A stretch of DNA of 64,000 bases from Hahella sp. HNIBRBA332 (GCF_030719035.1 NZ_CP132203.1:3720001-3784000), one strand, 5' to 3'; positions 44,612 through 55,285 are shown, counted from the stretch's first letter. The notes: generated from the letters alone by a model not told the origin. Program-made: numbers and translations.

Positions 44612-44619
44612 CCCTGCTA

Positions 44620-44648
44620 CCGCCCGAGCAGCGTGCATGATCGGGCGG
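44620..44648. terminator. Hairpin between convergent genes
   Basis: CCGCCCGA and TCGGGCGG, eight-base perfect arms around a 13-base loop, between the lipoprotein gene and pbpC, which converge. Lacks a clear T run. Confidence 0.45.
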
Positions 44649-44666
44649 ATCGATTCCAATCTTAAA

Positions 44667-47060
44667 CTACCTAACCCCAGCCACTCTAAACGCCACCCGC
44701 GCCGTCTTACCCGCCTGATCCATCACAGATACGACATGCGGGCCGTTACTTAACGAGGCCAGCGTCCACTCCTGACCGGACTCCACTGAACCAAGCCATA
44801 CTCCATCCAGAAACCAGTGGTTTTCTCCCTGTGCGCCATCCGCTTTTAACTTGACTTCCGGCAGCGCGCCTTCGCCGGGAAGGGGCGTTAAGGTGGAGCC
44901 GGGGCGAATGCCCTCCATCGCCAGGACGCCGATTGGTTGGTCTGCTTCCGCGCCACAGGCCGGATGTATCGGCGGCAGCAGGTTACCCCTTTGCCGACGC
45001 CTGGGCAGCCATGGCTCCAGAGATGCAGGCCAAAGCGTTACTTGCGTTTGCGACACTTTCGGTTCAGTGCAGTGAGGCGTTATTCGGTAAAGCCCTGACG
45101 CATCCAGGCTCACCGCAACAGACAGCGATTCCCCGAGGGATTGAAATGGGTCCCGCAGCGTCGGCGGCGCGGCCTCATCCAATAACCAGGCATGATGAAC
45201 CTGCTGACAGGCGTTGGCTGACTGCAATTGTTGTTGAGTTCCCAGCGGCCAACAAATCGGCGCTTGTCGCACGTTCGCGGGCTGAGGAGAAGGTTGCAAC
45301 GACTCCACTGGCATTAGATGCAGCAGCCGATCAAGTAAAGGCACCGCCGAGAAACGCCCTGTGTTGTGGGGCAATGCAGTGCCATCAGGTCTGCCCACCC
45401 ATACGGCCACCGTCACATCCTCGGTGGAAGCCAGCGCCCAGGCGTCGCGAAATCCAAAGCTGGTGCCGGTTTTGTAGGCGATCTTCGGCATCCAGGCCCG
45501 GCTTTGCCGGTACAGGCTGTTGCTGCGCTCCAACGGCATGCGCAACGCATTCTGAATAATCCAGGCTGCGCCAGTGGAGAGCAATCGACGCTCCACCACA
45601 GGATCATCGGGCTGCAGCCGCAGACGCCCCGCCATCCCTTGTCGCCCCAATGCAGCATAAGCGCCAGCAAGCTCTTCCAAGGTGGCGCCCGAGCCGCCTA
45701 ACGCCAATGACAAATTTGGACGCGCGCCCGCCGGCAAACGCAAAGGCGTTCCCGCGTTGGCCAGTCTTGCGTAAAACAACTCCGGTCCCAGGGCGTCCAG
45801 CACCTGAACAGCTGGAACATTCAGCGAGCGACGCAAAGCATCGCTGACGCCGACAGGACCGGAAAATCCTGTATCGAAGTTCAAAGGACGATAGCCTGCG
45901 AACGCAAGAGGCGCGTCCGTCAACAACGATTCAGAGTGAATCAGCCCCTCATCAATGGCCATACCATATAAAAACGGTTTCAGCGTGCTGCCGGGAGAGC
46001 GCACCGCCTGGACCATGTCCACATGCCCTGCTCTTTCCTCAGACCCAAACTCCGCGGTTCCCACATACGCGCGCACCGCCAGTGTCGCGTTATCCACCAC
46101 CAATACCGCCGCGGAAGTCTGCTCCGGGAACTGGCGGATATAATCCGCCACCAGCCCTTGCGCAGCCGTCTGTTGCGAACTGTCGATATTAGTTTGAATC
46201 AGCGCCTGCTCTGGAAACGCCTGACTGAGTCGCCGCGCCAATAAGGGCGCCAGCATGGGATGGGGATTAAAAAACGCGCTCACCGGCTCCTGCAATGCTT
46301 CGCGGGTTTCCTGCTGCGTCCATAACTCGAATGTACGCATACGCTGGATAACCTTGTCGCGAGCCTGCCGCGCGCGCTCTGGAAAGCGGTCCGGTCGCAA
46401 TGCGGAAGGCCGCTGCGGCAGCACCGCCAATAGCGCCGCTTCGGCATGGGTCAATTGCGCAGCGGGTTTGCCAAGATAGGTATAGCTCGCCGCCTGAACC
46501 CCTTCCACCGCACCGCCGAATGGGGCGTAGTTGAGATAAAGCGTGAGGATTTCCTCTTTGCTGAAATGCGCCTCCAACTGCAGCGCCCGAAACATTTGAT
46601 ATAACTTGCCCGGCAAGGTGCGTGAATGCGGATGCAGGACTCGCGCAACCTGCATGGTCAACGTAGAGCCGCCAGACACCGTTTCACGATGATAGATCCA
46701 CTGCCCAAAGGCGCGAACCAACGCCAGCGGATTAACGCCAGGGTGATAGTAAAACCAGCGGTCTTCGTAAGACATCAAGGCCTGCAGGTAACGCGGCGAC
46801 ACCTGCTCCGGCGTCACAGGATAACGCCACACGCCGTCTTGATCTGGAAACGCCCGTAGCGGCTGTCCCTTGGCGTCCACCACCACCTGGGCGAAGCGAC
46901 GCCCCTGTTCCTGAGGCGTCTGCAAGGGAAACAAGGCGTCGGCGGAGACAAATACGACAACCCAGAACAATAGGGCGCAACCCAGAGCCAGCAGCAGCTG
47001 AAGAGCGCTTTTGCGTCGCGATCTTTCACTTTTCCGCAGGGGCTGCGCCGCATTCATCAT
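44667..47060 (-). CDS. pbpC: Penicillin-binding protein 1C
   Basis: A 797-residue bifunctional peptidoglycan synthase of the PBP1C type. It has a membrane anchor (about 20-42), a GT51 glycosyltransferase domain (catalytic Glu at E99 in EDRWF, SGGSTLTMQVAR), a transpeptidase domain (S358-T-L-K361, S412-L-N414, K530-T-G) and a C-terminal BiPBP_C domain typical of PBP1C. The start overlaps the stop of the alpha-2-macroglobulin gene (ATGA), the same pairing as E. coli yfhM-pbpC. The partners are thought to protect against proteases and repair the wall. Confidence 0.93.
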   Translation of the reverse strand: MMNAAQPLRKSERSRRKSALQLLLALGCALLFWVVVFVSADALFPLQTPQEQGRRFAQVVVDAKGQPLRAFPDQDGVWRYPVTPEQVSPRYLQALMSYEDRWFYYHPGVNPLALVRAFGQWIYHRETVSGGSTLTMQVARVLHPHSRTLPGKLYQMFRALQLEAHFSKEEILTLYLNYAPFGGAVEGVQAASYTYLGKPAAQLTHAEAALLAVLPQRPSALRPDRFPERARQARDKVIQRMRTFELWTQQETREALQEPVSAFFNPHPMLAPLLARRLSQAFPEQALIQTNIDSSQQTAAQGLVADYIRQFPEQTSAAVLVVDNATLAVRAYVGTAEFGSEERAGHVDMVQAVRSPGSTLKPFLYGMAIDEGLIHSESLLTDAPLAFAGYRPLNFDTGFSGPVGVSDALRRSLNVPAVQVLDALGPELFYARLANAGTPLRLPAGARPNLSLALGGSGATLEELAGAYAALGRQGMAGRLRLQPDDPVVERRLLSTGAAWIIQNALRMPLERSNSLYRQSRAWMPKIAYKTGTSFGFRDAWALASTEDVTVAVWVGRPDGTALPHNTGRFSAVPLLDRLLHLMPVESLQPSPQPANVRQAPICWPLGTQQQLQSANACQQVHHAWLLDEAAPPTLRDPFQSLGESLSVAVSLDASGLYRITPHCTEPKVSQTQVTLWPASLEPWLPRRRQRGNLLPPIHPACGAEADQPIGVLAMEGIRPGSTLTPLPGEGALPEVKLKADGAQGENHWFLDGVWLGSVESGQEWTLASLSNGPHVVSVMDQAGKTARVAFRVAGVR

Positions 47061-50000
47061 TGCGCGGAGCGCTCCTTGATGGTCACTTTGCCGGGTGTAT
47101 TACTGATCGCCCGGTAGTACGGACGATACATGTCTTCCACAATCGTGGGAGGAATCACGTATTCGCCCGGCGACACCGCCCGCGCCAAGTAAAAGATCAC
47201 AGACGTGCCGTAAGCGTCCAGGGGAATCGCCGCCACGTAGCGGTCGTCGCGGAACTCCTGATGCAACACTTTAGTGTCCGCCACCCAATCCCTGACCATC
47301 TTGTTGCGCACCACTACTTCATCGAAGCGCGTGGCGTTAGCCAGATTCTGATTATCCAGCTCCAGACCCGCCGGCAACAGATCCACCAGCAACGCATCAG
47401 GCAGATAGCGGTGACCTTGCGTGCGCACTTGCAGCATCACCAATACGAAATCGCCGCTTTCCAGCTTCTTCACATTGAGAGGCTGTCCGTTCAAGTCAAA
47501 GAAATCCCGCTCGACTTCGATGCCGTCAAAAGTCTGTTTCGGAGCCTGCGTCGGATAACCTTGCGCCTTGAAGGTAACGAACAACGGAAAGTCGTTCATG
47601 TTGCTTAGTTGTGCATCACCCGGCCAGGAGCCCTTACTCCAGGTGTTAATCCATTGCTGCGTCTGCTCCAGCACTTCGCTTTCGCCATTTAAGGCCAGAG
47701 AGGCTTTCCATTTAGCGCCGGCTTTACTGTTCAAGGCGAGAGACAGGCGATACAGAGCCATTTGCTCCTGGGTGGACAACCAGCGTCGATCACGCAGTTC
47801 ATCCCGCAACGGATAGATCAAGTCCCAGGGTTGCTTGGCGACAGCGCTATCCAGAGATAGCAACAGTGTCCAGGCCAGATCGCGCACCGGTGAACCATAA
47901 TCGCCAGCATAGTAGCGTTCAATTTCACCCCAATGCAGCGCCTTGTACCAGGCTTCCTGCGCGCGTCGGGCGTCACCCAGCTTCTCCAGCGCCAGCGCCA
48001 GTTGCGCCAACGGTAAAGGCGACTTGGCCCACTTGCTGTAGTTATCGTACAGGGTGCGCACGTCCGCCAGTTTGGCTTGTTGCACGGACGCCAACACTAA
48101 CGCGGCGTAGGCGCGATACGCTAAATGATAATGATCGCGGGCTTCGCTGTAGTAGCTGTTTTCCGTGCTGAGACGCCCTTGTGTGGTCAAGTAAGTGCGC
48201 AGGCGACCCAGCGCGTTATCAAGTAGCCCCTGATCTACGTTGTAGCCGCGCTGTTTCGCCGCCAGCAGCATGTCCGTGGCGTATACGCTCAACCAGTGAT
48301 ACTCATCGCTGTCGTTGCCCCACAATCCGAAGCTGCCGTCATAGCGCTGCATGCCGGAAATACGACCCAGGCCTTTTTCAACCCACTGGTCACGCTCTTT
48401 AGCGAGTTGCTTGCCGCTGCTGCGGTCATACTTGAACAGATCCTGCTCCGTCGCCAGCAATAACGGCCATACCCGGCTGGATGTCTGCTCCAGACAGCCA
48501 TAGGGGTATTGAATCAGGTACTTCATGTATTCGTTGGCATCCAGCGGCGGCACAGGGCCGACTGACAGTTGCGTTTCCAGCGACGAGCTTAGGGCCACAT
48601 CAACCAATGGGTCAGTCAGCGACATGGCTGCGCCGGACTCCAACACATGGCTTTGCACATTCAATTGCGCTGGATAAGGCGGACGCAGGCCCAACTTCCA
48701 TTCGCGCTGAATGTTGATCGCCGGCTCCAGACCGTCAGTCGAGGTGACGCTCAATGACAGTTTGCCCACACCATCCGCATCCATCGCCTCCAAAGGCAAG
48801 CGCACCCATTCGCGGCCTTTGCCCGCCAGGGTCGCTTCCGTAGCGGATTCCGCACCGCCCAGAGGGCTGTCAGCACTGACTTTAACGCTTAGTTTGCGTT
48901 GATCCGGCAGCAGATTTTGCAGATCCCATAGCGCTTCCGTTTTGTCGCCGAACGCCAGGAAGCGCGGCAAGTTGACTTCCGCCACAATCGGCGCGGCGAT
49001 GGTCATCGTTTTTTCCGCAGAGCCGCTGCGGGCGTCGTCAAACGCCACCGCCATCAAACGCACTTCGCCATTGAAGTAAGGCAGTTGCAGTTCGATGGTT
49101 CCCTTCCCTTCTGCATCCAGCGCCACTTTGCCGGAATAGAGAGAGACAATCTGCACATCGCTGACCGGCGCATCGCCGCCACGGGACATTTCATCCGCGT
49201 CGCCGCCGAAACGTTGTCTGGCGCGATCGGCGCTGCTCATTTCAATCAGGCTGGAATAGGTATCGCGAATTTCCGCAGAGTAACTGCGCGGACTGAAGAA
49301 CCAAGCGAAAGGATCCGGGGTTTTGAAACGGGTCAGACTAAGCACGCCGGTATCCACCGCGGCAAGAGTCACGGCCACTGACTCGGGCTTGGTTGCGCCG
49401 GGCTGCACCTGAATCTGCACCGCCACCTTGCTCTCCGGCTCTACGCGCTCTGGCGCTTTCAGCTCGATCTGCATTTTTCTGGCTTCGCGGTCCAAAGGCA
49501 GATGACGCATGCCCCAGGCGCGACGCGGCATTTCCATGGCGGATTGTTTTCCGGGGCGCAGCACTAGCGCCGTGGCGAACATATCATGGCGCGTCCAGAT
49601 GTCCTTCACCGGCACATTAATCTCCGCTTTGCCGTCTTTTACGTCCACAGCGCCACGCCACAACAACTCATTCGCTTCAACAGTGACGATAGCGCGCCCA
49701 TCAAACGGCGCCTGCAGCGTCAGCTTGGCGGTATCGCCTCCCGGATACGCGTTCTTGTCCCAACGCAGCTCCACCTGCTCCGGGCGAGGGCCTTTACCGC
49801 CACGTTCGCCATCCCAGGTCCAGCCTGCAAAGAACTTATAGGCATTGAGCAGATTCTGCTGCTTGTCGCGCAGTTCCAGACGATAATTGCCGTACTCTAC
49901 CGGTACGGATACGGTCAAACGTTGGCCCGACTCGATTTTCAACACGCGGTTGTAGACAGGCTGGTTACGCTCCGTGGTTTCGTAATCCCACCCGTCATCA

Positions 50001-52015
50001 CTCCAACGCCAATAATAGGCGGAATCTTCGCGAATCAGGGTGGCGTCCAGGTATTCCATCCCCAGCAACTCGTCCGCCTGATTAATATGAATCAGCTCAA
50101 ACTCCGCACTGGTTTCAGGATCAGCGATGTCGCCATCCCATAAAGGCCGCACGCCGACCAGGCTCGCACTGGGCCACAAAGACTGTTGCCACTGCCGGGC
50201 GACGGGACGACCGCCGGACTCAAATACGCTGACATTAGCGCGCACGCGCACGGGCATGGACGCTTCAGACCAATGATTGGGAAGTTCCAGGGAGTAATGT
50301 CCTTCCTCGTCTAATTCCACCGGCGGCAGGGACAGTGTTTCTTTCAGCGCGTCGTTATCCTCGCCGAAGATAAAGTCGGAAAAGGTTTCGGAAACAGTAC
50401 GCGCCGGCGCAATCTGTAAGGTGGTTTCCGCACGGTTGCCGGATGCAGGCGCTCCCCAGAGGTACTCCGCCTGCAGCTGCAGATTGATGGTGTCGGTCGT
50501 GCTGTAGTTGTCCGCATCCGGTTTGATTTCCAGACGCATGCGCTCAGGCAGGAAGTCTTCTACTTGCAGGCGATACAGGAAGTAATCGCCATTGCCCAGA
50601 GTGGCCTTGAAGAACCAGTCCCCGGTCAGCGTGTTTTCTGGCAAGGAGAACGTGGTGGTATAGAAGCTCTGCCCATCCCCTTGCCAAGTGAACGAGGTAT
50701 GCACGCGTCCATCGGGACGGGTCAACTCCGCCTGAACCGGCATGGCGGTCACCTTGCGGCCGTCATGGTCGCGCAGCAAGGCGTTGATGTGTACGGTCTC
50801 GCCAGGACGATAGAGATCACGCGGGCTATACAAAAATAGCTCCAGCGGGTTCTGCTTGCGACTCGGCAGTTTAAACTCGGTCAGATCCATCGCTGGTTGA
50901 TTCAACCGCACCAGCGCCAGTTGCTTGTCCGTACGCGCAATCGCCAGCACCGCAGAGGATTCCGCGCCATCGAAAGTCGCCACGCCATCGGAGTCAGTTT
51001 TGGCGTTTCTCAGCGTTTTGCCTTGCTGATTGATCAACTCAATGCTGACGCCGCTGCGAGGCTTGGCGTCAGTCAGCCCGTTCACCCATGCCAGCATCTG
51101 ATTTTGATAGGTGCGCACTTGCAGTCCAATGTCGCTGACAGTGAACCAGGTCGTGACATACTCATAAGGATAATGCCCGGCGCCTTTCATAATGGCGACA
51201 AAGATGCCCGGTTGCTTGAGAGGTTCGACCGAAGAAAGATCGATCAAGCGACGTTTGCGTTTATTCACGTCGATATTGAGATCGAAGCGGCCGCCGTACA
51301 CCAGCTCGCCCCAGGAGCGCAGTTGCTCCAGCTCATAGTAACTACGGCCAAGGTAGCCGCTGACGAAGTCAGTCATTTTATCGTCGCTGATGCGCCAGAT
51401 ATCCATATCGACCGCGTCGATATTCAGCGCTTCGATTTCCAGTCCATCGGTCAATTCCGGCGACAACTGCGCGCCGCGACTGATAAACCGAACGCTGGGA
51501 TCCAAACGACGCGTGCTGATCTCCTGACTCGCGCCCTCTTCCAACATGCGCCCGGTAATGGCCGCCAAACCTTGCGATACGGTGACGGTGTAGCGCTTTT
51601 CCGGCTCGACAAAAGGAAAGAACGCCGTTGTGCCGACAGGATTAAGAATCCAGTCGCCAGCGACAGGCTGATTCTGCTCATCCGCTACAGTCAGATAACG
51701 ACCCAGCATCGTATCCTGATCCAAAGGCGCAGAGAAGGTGACAGAGAGTGCGGGACCATCGTCCCAGGGTTGCTCGCCGATACGTAGAATTTTGAACGGC
51801 GTTTGCGCGTATTCTTGCCTAAGCGTTTCCCGGTCCACTTTAACCGGCGGCTTTTTAGCTTCGGGTTGCGGGGTCGGCATGGCGGGTCTTTTCTCAGCAG
51901 CGGCCGATTGCGACTGCGCGGTCTTACCGCCCTCGTCATTACCGGACTCGCCGGAGCAGCCGACCATCAACACCAATAGTAAGCCCCACGCCCAGCGGGT
52001 TAGAACTTCTCTCAT
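47057..52015 (-). CDS. yfhM: Alpha-2-macroglobulin family lipoprotein (YfhM-like)
   Basis: A 1652-residue lipoprotein. Lipobox LLLVLMVGC near residue 20, repeated MG domains, and the thioester motif CLEQ in YPYGCLEQTSSRVWPL near residue 1173, so it belongs to the thioester-bearing class. Bacterial alpha-2-macroglobulins trap proteases that reach the periplasm. The ATG at 52015 with AAAGGA upstream is preferred over an upstream in-frame start since it exposes the lipobox. pbpC follows with a four-base overlap. The size and order are standard. Confidence 0.93.
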   Translation of the reverse strand: MREVLTRWAWGLLLVLMVGCSGESGNDEGGKTAQSQSAAAEKRPAMPTPQPEAKKPPVKVDRETLRQEYAQTPFKILRIGEQPWDDGPALSVTFSAPLDQDTMLGRYLTVADEQNQPVAGDWILNPVGTTAFFPFVEPEKRYTVTVSQGLAAITGRMLEEGASQEISTRRLDPSVRFISRGAQLSPELTDGLEIEALNIDAVDMDIWRISDDKMTDFVSGYLGRSYYELEQLRSWGELVYGGRFDLNIDVNKRKRRLIDLSSVEPLKQPGIFVAIMKGAGHYPYEYVTTWFTVSDIGLQVRTYQNQMLAWVNGLTDAKPRSGVSIELINQQGKTLRNAKTDSDGVATFDGAESSAVLAIARTDKQLALVRLNQPAMDLTEFKLPSRKQNPLELFLYSPRDLYRPGETVHINALLRDHDGRKVTAMPVQAELTRPDGRVHTSFTWQGDGQSFYTTTFSLPENTLTGDWFFKATLGNGDYFLYRLQVEDFLPERMRLEIKPDADNYSTTDTINLQLQAEYLWGAPASGNRAETTLQIAPARTVSETFSDFIFGEDNDALKETLSLPPVELDEEGHYSLELPNHWSEASMPVRVRANVSVFESGGRPVARQWQQSLWPSASLVGVRPLWDGDIADPETSAEFELIHINQADELLGMEYLDATLIREDSAYYWRWSDDGWDYETTERNQPVYNRVLKIESGQRLTVSVPVEYGNYRLELRDKQQNLLNAYKFFAGWTWDGERGGKGPRPEQVELRWDKNAYPGGDTAKLTLQAPFDGRAIVTVEANELLWRGAVDVKDGKAEINVPVKDIWTRHDMFATALVLRPGKQSAMEMPRRAWGMRHLPLDREARKMQIELKAPERVEPESKVAVQIQVQPGATKPESVAVTLAAVDTGVLSLTRFKTPDPFAWFFSPRSYSAEIRDTYSSLIEMSSADRARQRFGGDADEMSRGGDAPVSDVQIVSLYSGKVALDAEGKGTIELQLPYFNGEVRLMAVAFDDARSGSAEKTMTIAAPIVAEVNLPRFLAFGDKTEALWDLQNLLPDQRKLSVKVSADSPLGGAESATEATLAGKGREWVRLPLEAMDADGVGKLSLSVTSTDGLEPAINIQREWKLGLRPPYPAQLNVQSHVLESGAAMSLTDPLVDVALSSSLETQLSVGPVPPLDANEYMKYLIQYPYGCLEQTSSRVWPLLLATEQDLFKYDRSSGKQLAKERDQWVEKGLGRISGMQRYDGSFGLWGNDSDEYHWLSVYATDMLLAAKQRGYNVDQGLLDNALGRLRTYLTTQGRLSTENSYYSEARDHYHLAYRAYAALVLASVQQAKLADVRTLYDNYSKWAKSPLPLAQLALALEKLGDARRAQEAWYKALHWGEIERYYAGDYGSPVRDLAWTLLLSLDSAVAKQPWDLIYPLRDELRDRRWLSTQEQMALYRLSLALNSKAGAKWKASLALNGESEVLEQTQQWINTWSKGSWPGDAQLSNMNDFPLFVTFKAQGYPTQAPKQTFDGIEVERDFFDLNGQPLNVKKLESGDFVLVMLQVRTQGHRYLPDALLVDLLPAGLELDNQNLANATRFDEVVVRNKMVRDWVADTKVLHQEFRDDRYVAAIPLDAYGTSVIFYLARAVSPGEYVIPPTIVEDMYRPYYRAISNTPGKVTIKERSAQ

Positions 52016-52313
52016 ACACTGTCCTTTAGAAGAGGTTAGTCGTAGCGATTTTTGATAAGCGTTTTTTTGAAGGATATCGCCGCACTTTGCCACCGCCTGA
52101 TATCAGACGATCAGTATCAGCGTAACAAAGGTTTAGGGAATTATGCGGGCGAATTATGGCGAAAAATGGCGATAAGGGAAGCGGATTCTTGCGACGGGCC
52201 AACACGCTCAGCCTGCAGGGCTTGCGCCAAGCCGCTCAGCGCCAGGATAGGTAGTTCCACCTGTACATGGCTTTGACCAGCCGCCTCCCTGCGGCCGGAC
52301 CTTATCAGAACAA

Positions 52314-52667
52314 TCAATCGTCCAAAGTATAAGCGGTTTTTTCCAAGGTGCTTTCTGCGCCATCGATAAAGGTGAAGGCGTTCCAGGCCACTCTGACCAC
52401 ATCATTGTTGTTCAGGCGGCGTCTGCCGCTGACTTTTTCGTCATTGACGAATGTGCCGTTGGTGCTGCCTTTATCCGATATAAAGACATCGAGCACGCCT
52501 TCCATATATTGGTTTTGCTCCACTTCAATCAACGCATGTTTGCCGCTGACGGCGATGTCATTGATCTGGATATCGCAGTTGGGATGCCTGCCGATCACGA
52601 TTTCCGGCTTCTCCAGAAGAAATTTATTCGCCACCACATCATCAATCAGTTGCGCTAGCATGGGCAT
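52314..52667 (-). CDS. FHA-domain protein
   Basis: A 117-residue protein consisting of one FHA domain: IVIGRHPNCDI, SGKHALIEVE, and SDKGSTNGTFVNDEKV, with the Arg, Ser, His and Asn that bind phosphothreonine in place. GAGGTG precedes ATG at 52667 by nine bases. It follows a PP2C phosphatase and a Ser/Thr kinase, so it probably reads kinase-made phosphothreonines. Confidence 0.88.
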   Translation of the reverse strand: MPMLAQLIDDVVANKFLLEKPEIVIGRHPNCDIQINDIAVSGKHALIEVEQNQYMEGVLDVFISDKGSTNGTFVNDEKVSGRRRLNNNDVVRVAWNAFTFIDGAESTLEKTAYTLDD

Positions 52668-52748
52668 ACTCACATTCACCTCACTTCTTGCGGTCCTTCC
52701 GCTGAACATAATCCTGTTTATCACTTCTTTTCTCTGCGGCGCATCACA

Positions 52749-53522
52749 TCAAGCGTCGATGGCCACACCGCTCACTTCGACCATTAATACGGAGACGTTA
52801 TCTTCAGCGCCCTTGTTCAAGGTGGCCGCGATCAGACTGTCGACGCGCTCTTCCTGCGGACGCACGCCGCTGGCCAGCTCGCCAATCACGCCCTGAGGCA
52901 GCATGTTGAACAAGCCGTCGGAGCACAACAGGAGGCGCTCTCCCTCCTTGAGACTGACATTGATGCAGCTGAATAGCAGGTCTTCCTGGCAGCCCAGGGC
53001 TTTGGTCAGCATATTACGGTACGGCACATGCGGGGCGTCCTGTTCCGTAATGGAGCCGTCATCCAGCATTTGCTGCACCACGCTATCGTCCCGGGTGAGC
53101 TGCCTCAATTCCCCGGACTGCGACACTAAATAGCAGCGCGAGTCCCCGGCGTGAACCACACAGGCCTCACCATCATAAGAGAACGCCGCCACCAAAGTGG
53201 TTCCCATGCCGGACAGAGCTTCATTCAGCCTGCGCTCGACACACACCGCCTCGTTGGCCGCTTCCGCCGCATCCAGTAAACGCTCGCGGATCAGATATTC
53301 GGATAATTCGACATTACGCCACATCAAATCGATGGCGCACTCAATAAAGGCTTCAACTGCAATGCGGCTGGCTTCGGCGCCCCCCGCGTGACCACCCATG
53401 CCATCCGCCAACACCGCCAGCGCTCTCCTTCCATCAGTGGAAACGCGCCAGCCGATATAATCTTCATTCGCCCGACGGACACAGCCCACATGGCTCTGCC
53501 CACTTACTTTATATGTCAGCAT
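52749..53522 (-). CDS. PP2C-family Ser/Thr phosphatase
   Basis: A 257-residue PP2C (Stp-like) phosphatase with all metal motifs: RRANEDYIGW, LADGMGGHAGG, VHAGDSRCYLV, LTRDDS and CSDGLFNML, and a final DN in GAEDNVSV. It removes phosphate from Ser/Thr. The ATG at 53522 overlaps the kinase stop by seven bases; an in-frame ATG at 53555 further inside the kinase gene is possible. It pairs with the upstream kinase as eraser. Confidence 0.9.
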   Translation of the reverse strand: MLTYKVSGQSHVGCVRRANEDYIGWRVSTDGRRALAVLADGMGGHAGGAEASRIAVEAFIECAIDLMWRNVELSEYLIRERLLDAAEAANEAVCVERRLNEALSGMGTTLVAAFSYDGEACVVHAGDSRCYLVSQSGELRQLTRDDSVVQQMLDDGSITEQDAPHVPYRNMLTKALGCQEDLLFSCINVSLKEGERLLLCSDGLFNMLPQGVIGELASGVRPQEERVDSLIAATLNKGAEDNVSVLMVEVSGVAIDA

Positions 53523-55285
53523 AAGGCGGTTTTTCCAAACTCGTTCATGCAACATCTCCTTAGTTGTTCCGCCATCTCGCCTGCATTGGCATATCGCTTG
53601 GCAGGGTCCTTTTGCAACGCCTTATTGGTAATTCGAACAGCGCTTGCGGGAAGCTCCGGCCTCAGCTCTCTGACGCTACGGTGCTTTTTGTTCAGAATCT
53701 GCTGAGTCAGTTCAGGCAGGGAGTCCGCATTGAAAGGCGGCTCCCCGGTCAGCAGCTGATAAAATGTCACACCCAGGCTGAATATGTCCGAGACACCGTT
53801 CACTTTGCCGCCTTTCAGTTGTTCCGGCGACATATATAACGGACTGCCCAGCATTTGCCCCGTGCGGGTTTTCGACTTGTCGGAGATCCGCGCAATGCCG
53901 AAATCAGTTACTTTAACCTGTTGGTTATCCGGGTTGAAGATGATATTCGCGGGTTTGATATCACGGTGCACGATATTTTTCTGGTGGGCGTACTCCAGAG
54001 CCTCCGCCACTTTCGCCATCAACATGTATACCACTTCCACAGGCAGCAACCGGCCCGGTTTGGCGTAGGCGTTGAGACTCTTGCCCTGGATATAGTCCAT
54101 AGCGATGAAAGCGAGGTCGGCCTCTTCGCCGACATCATAAACCGTCACGATATTGGGATGGTCCAACCTGCCCGCCGCTTCCGCCTCACGGAAGAAACGC
54201 GCTTTGAGATCAGCCAGGCGGTGGGAGTCGAACTGCCTGTAATTCAGCGTTTTAACGGCGACTTGGCGCGAGATTTTAGGGTCGCGCCCCAAGTACACCA
54301 CGCCCATAGCGCCGCGCCCCAATTCCCGCACGATTTCATACCGCCCCAACACTGGACGGGATATGTCCTCCGGTGTGGCCAAGGTTTGCGTGGCCGCCCA
54401 CTCGGTATCTCCCGCCTGCTGCATGGTCTCGAACTTCGCCAGTTTCTTGGCCCGTTCCGCCGCATCGCGGAATTTAGGGTTGGCGGCGGCAATGGACAAA
54501 TAGGTATTGGCGGCGGCGTCATATTGACGCTTTTTCTCCTGCTGCACGGCCACGTCATACACAATGGCGCAGGCGTCTTCTCTGGACAGACACGGACGCA
54601 GCGTCGTGAGCGTCTCTTCCAACATACCTTGTTTCAACTGCATTTTACCCAGGCGCAAACTGACATCCTGGCGCGCCTCCCGCAACGCTTCGATCTGTTT
54701 CTGTTGCTTCAGCCAGAACGCCATTACCAGATAGCCCGCCAATAAAAACTGGATCGTTACTCCCAGCGGCAGCCATCTTGATTGCGCTACCTGCATGCCT
54801 ATCTGGATAACTGCGAGGGAAACCACAAACACAGCGACAGTAAAAAAACCCGCCGACCAAGTCATTCTGGGCAGTACGGCCACCAGCAACAGCATGCAGA
54901 TCAAAATGAGCGCTTTCTCCGCCAGGAAAAACCAGGGCGGCGTCTCCAGCCCCGGCGCTACGCGGAAAGCATTGGTTTCAACTTGGCTGGCGGCGTCCCA
55001 CTTCGCCGGAGCCAGATAGGGGTCTAAAAAGAATACGGGGGACGGCGCCAACCCCGGCATCAGCCTTTGCGCCAAGGGAACATCGTCGGCCGGTTTGATA
55101 GGGGTATTCTTGTTGACGCTCCAGGCGGCGTTATATAACCAGGTATCCAGAGAAGGAAGATGACGAGCCAGTTGCGGCGCGACCACGATAAGACAAGCAG
55201 CCGCAATGACTACTGTACGTAAGCTGTATGCGCGCGCCAGCAATCGGCGCACATTGTTAAAAACCGAATGACGCTTCTCCGCCAC
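53516..55285 (-). CDS. Membrane Ser/Thr protein kinase, N-terminal sensor
   Basis: A 589-residue Hanks-type kinase with unusual order: N-terminal membrane segments (one near 22-40, three between about 120 and 190), a helical TPR-like middle (about 200-290), and a C-terminal kinase domain (about 318-580). The kinase shows GRGAMGVVYLG, VAVKT, HRDIKPANI, DFGIARI and SPEQ, so it looks active. Most bacterial kinases have the sensor after the membrane segment at the C-terminus; here the order is reversed. Start is GTG with AGGGA eight bases upstream. It is followed by PP2C and FHA genes as one signalling operon. Confidence 0.9.
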   Translation of the reverse strand: MAEKRHSVFNNVRRLLARAYSLRTVVIAAACLIVVAPQLARHLPSLDTWLYNAAWSVNKNTPIKPADDVPLAQRLMPGLAPSPVFFLDPYLAPAKWDAASQVETNAFRVAPGLETPPWFFLAEKALILICMLLLVAVLPRMTWSAGFFTVAVFVVSLAVIQIGMQVAQSRWLPLGVTIQFLLAGYLVMAFWLKQQKQIEALREARQDVSLRLGKMQLKQGMLEETLTTLRPCLSREDACAIVYDVAVQQEKKRQYDAAANTYLSIAAANPKFRDAAERAKKLAKFETMQQAGDTEWAATQTLATPEDISRPVLGRYEIVRELGRGAMGVVYLGRDPKISRQVAVKTLNYRQFDSHRLADLKARFFREAEAAGRLDHPNIVTVYDVGEEADLAFIAMDYIQGKSLNAYAKPGRLLPVEVVYMLMAKVAEALEYAHQKNIVHRDIKPANIIFNPDNQQVKVTDFGIARISDKSKTRTGQMLGSPLYMSPEQLKGGKVNGVSDIFSLGVTFYQLLTGEPPFNADSLPELTQQILNKKHRSVRELRPELPASAVRITNKALQKDPAKRYANAGEMAEQLRRCCMNEFGKTALC

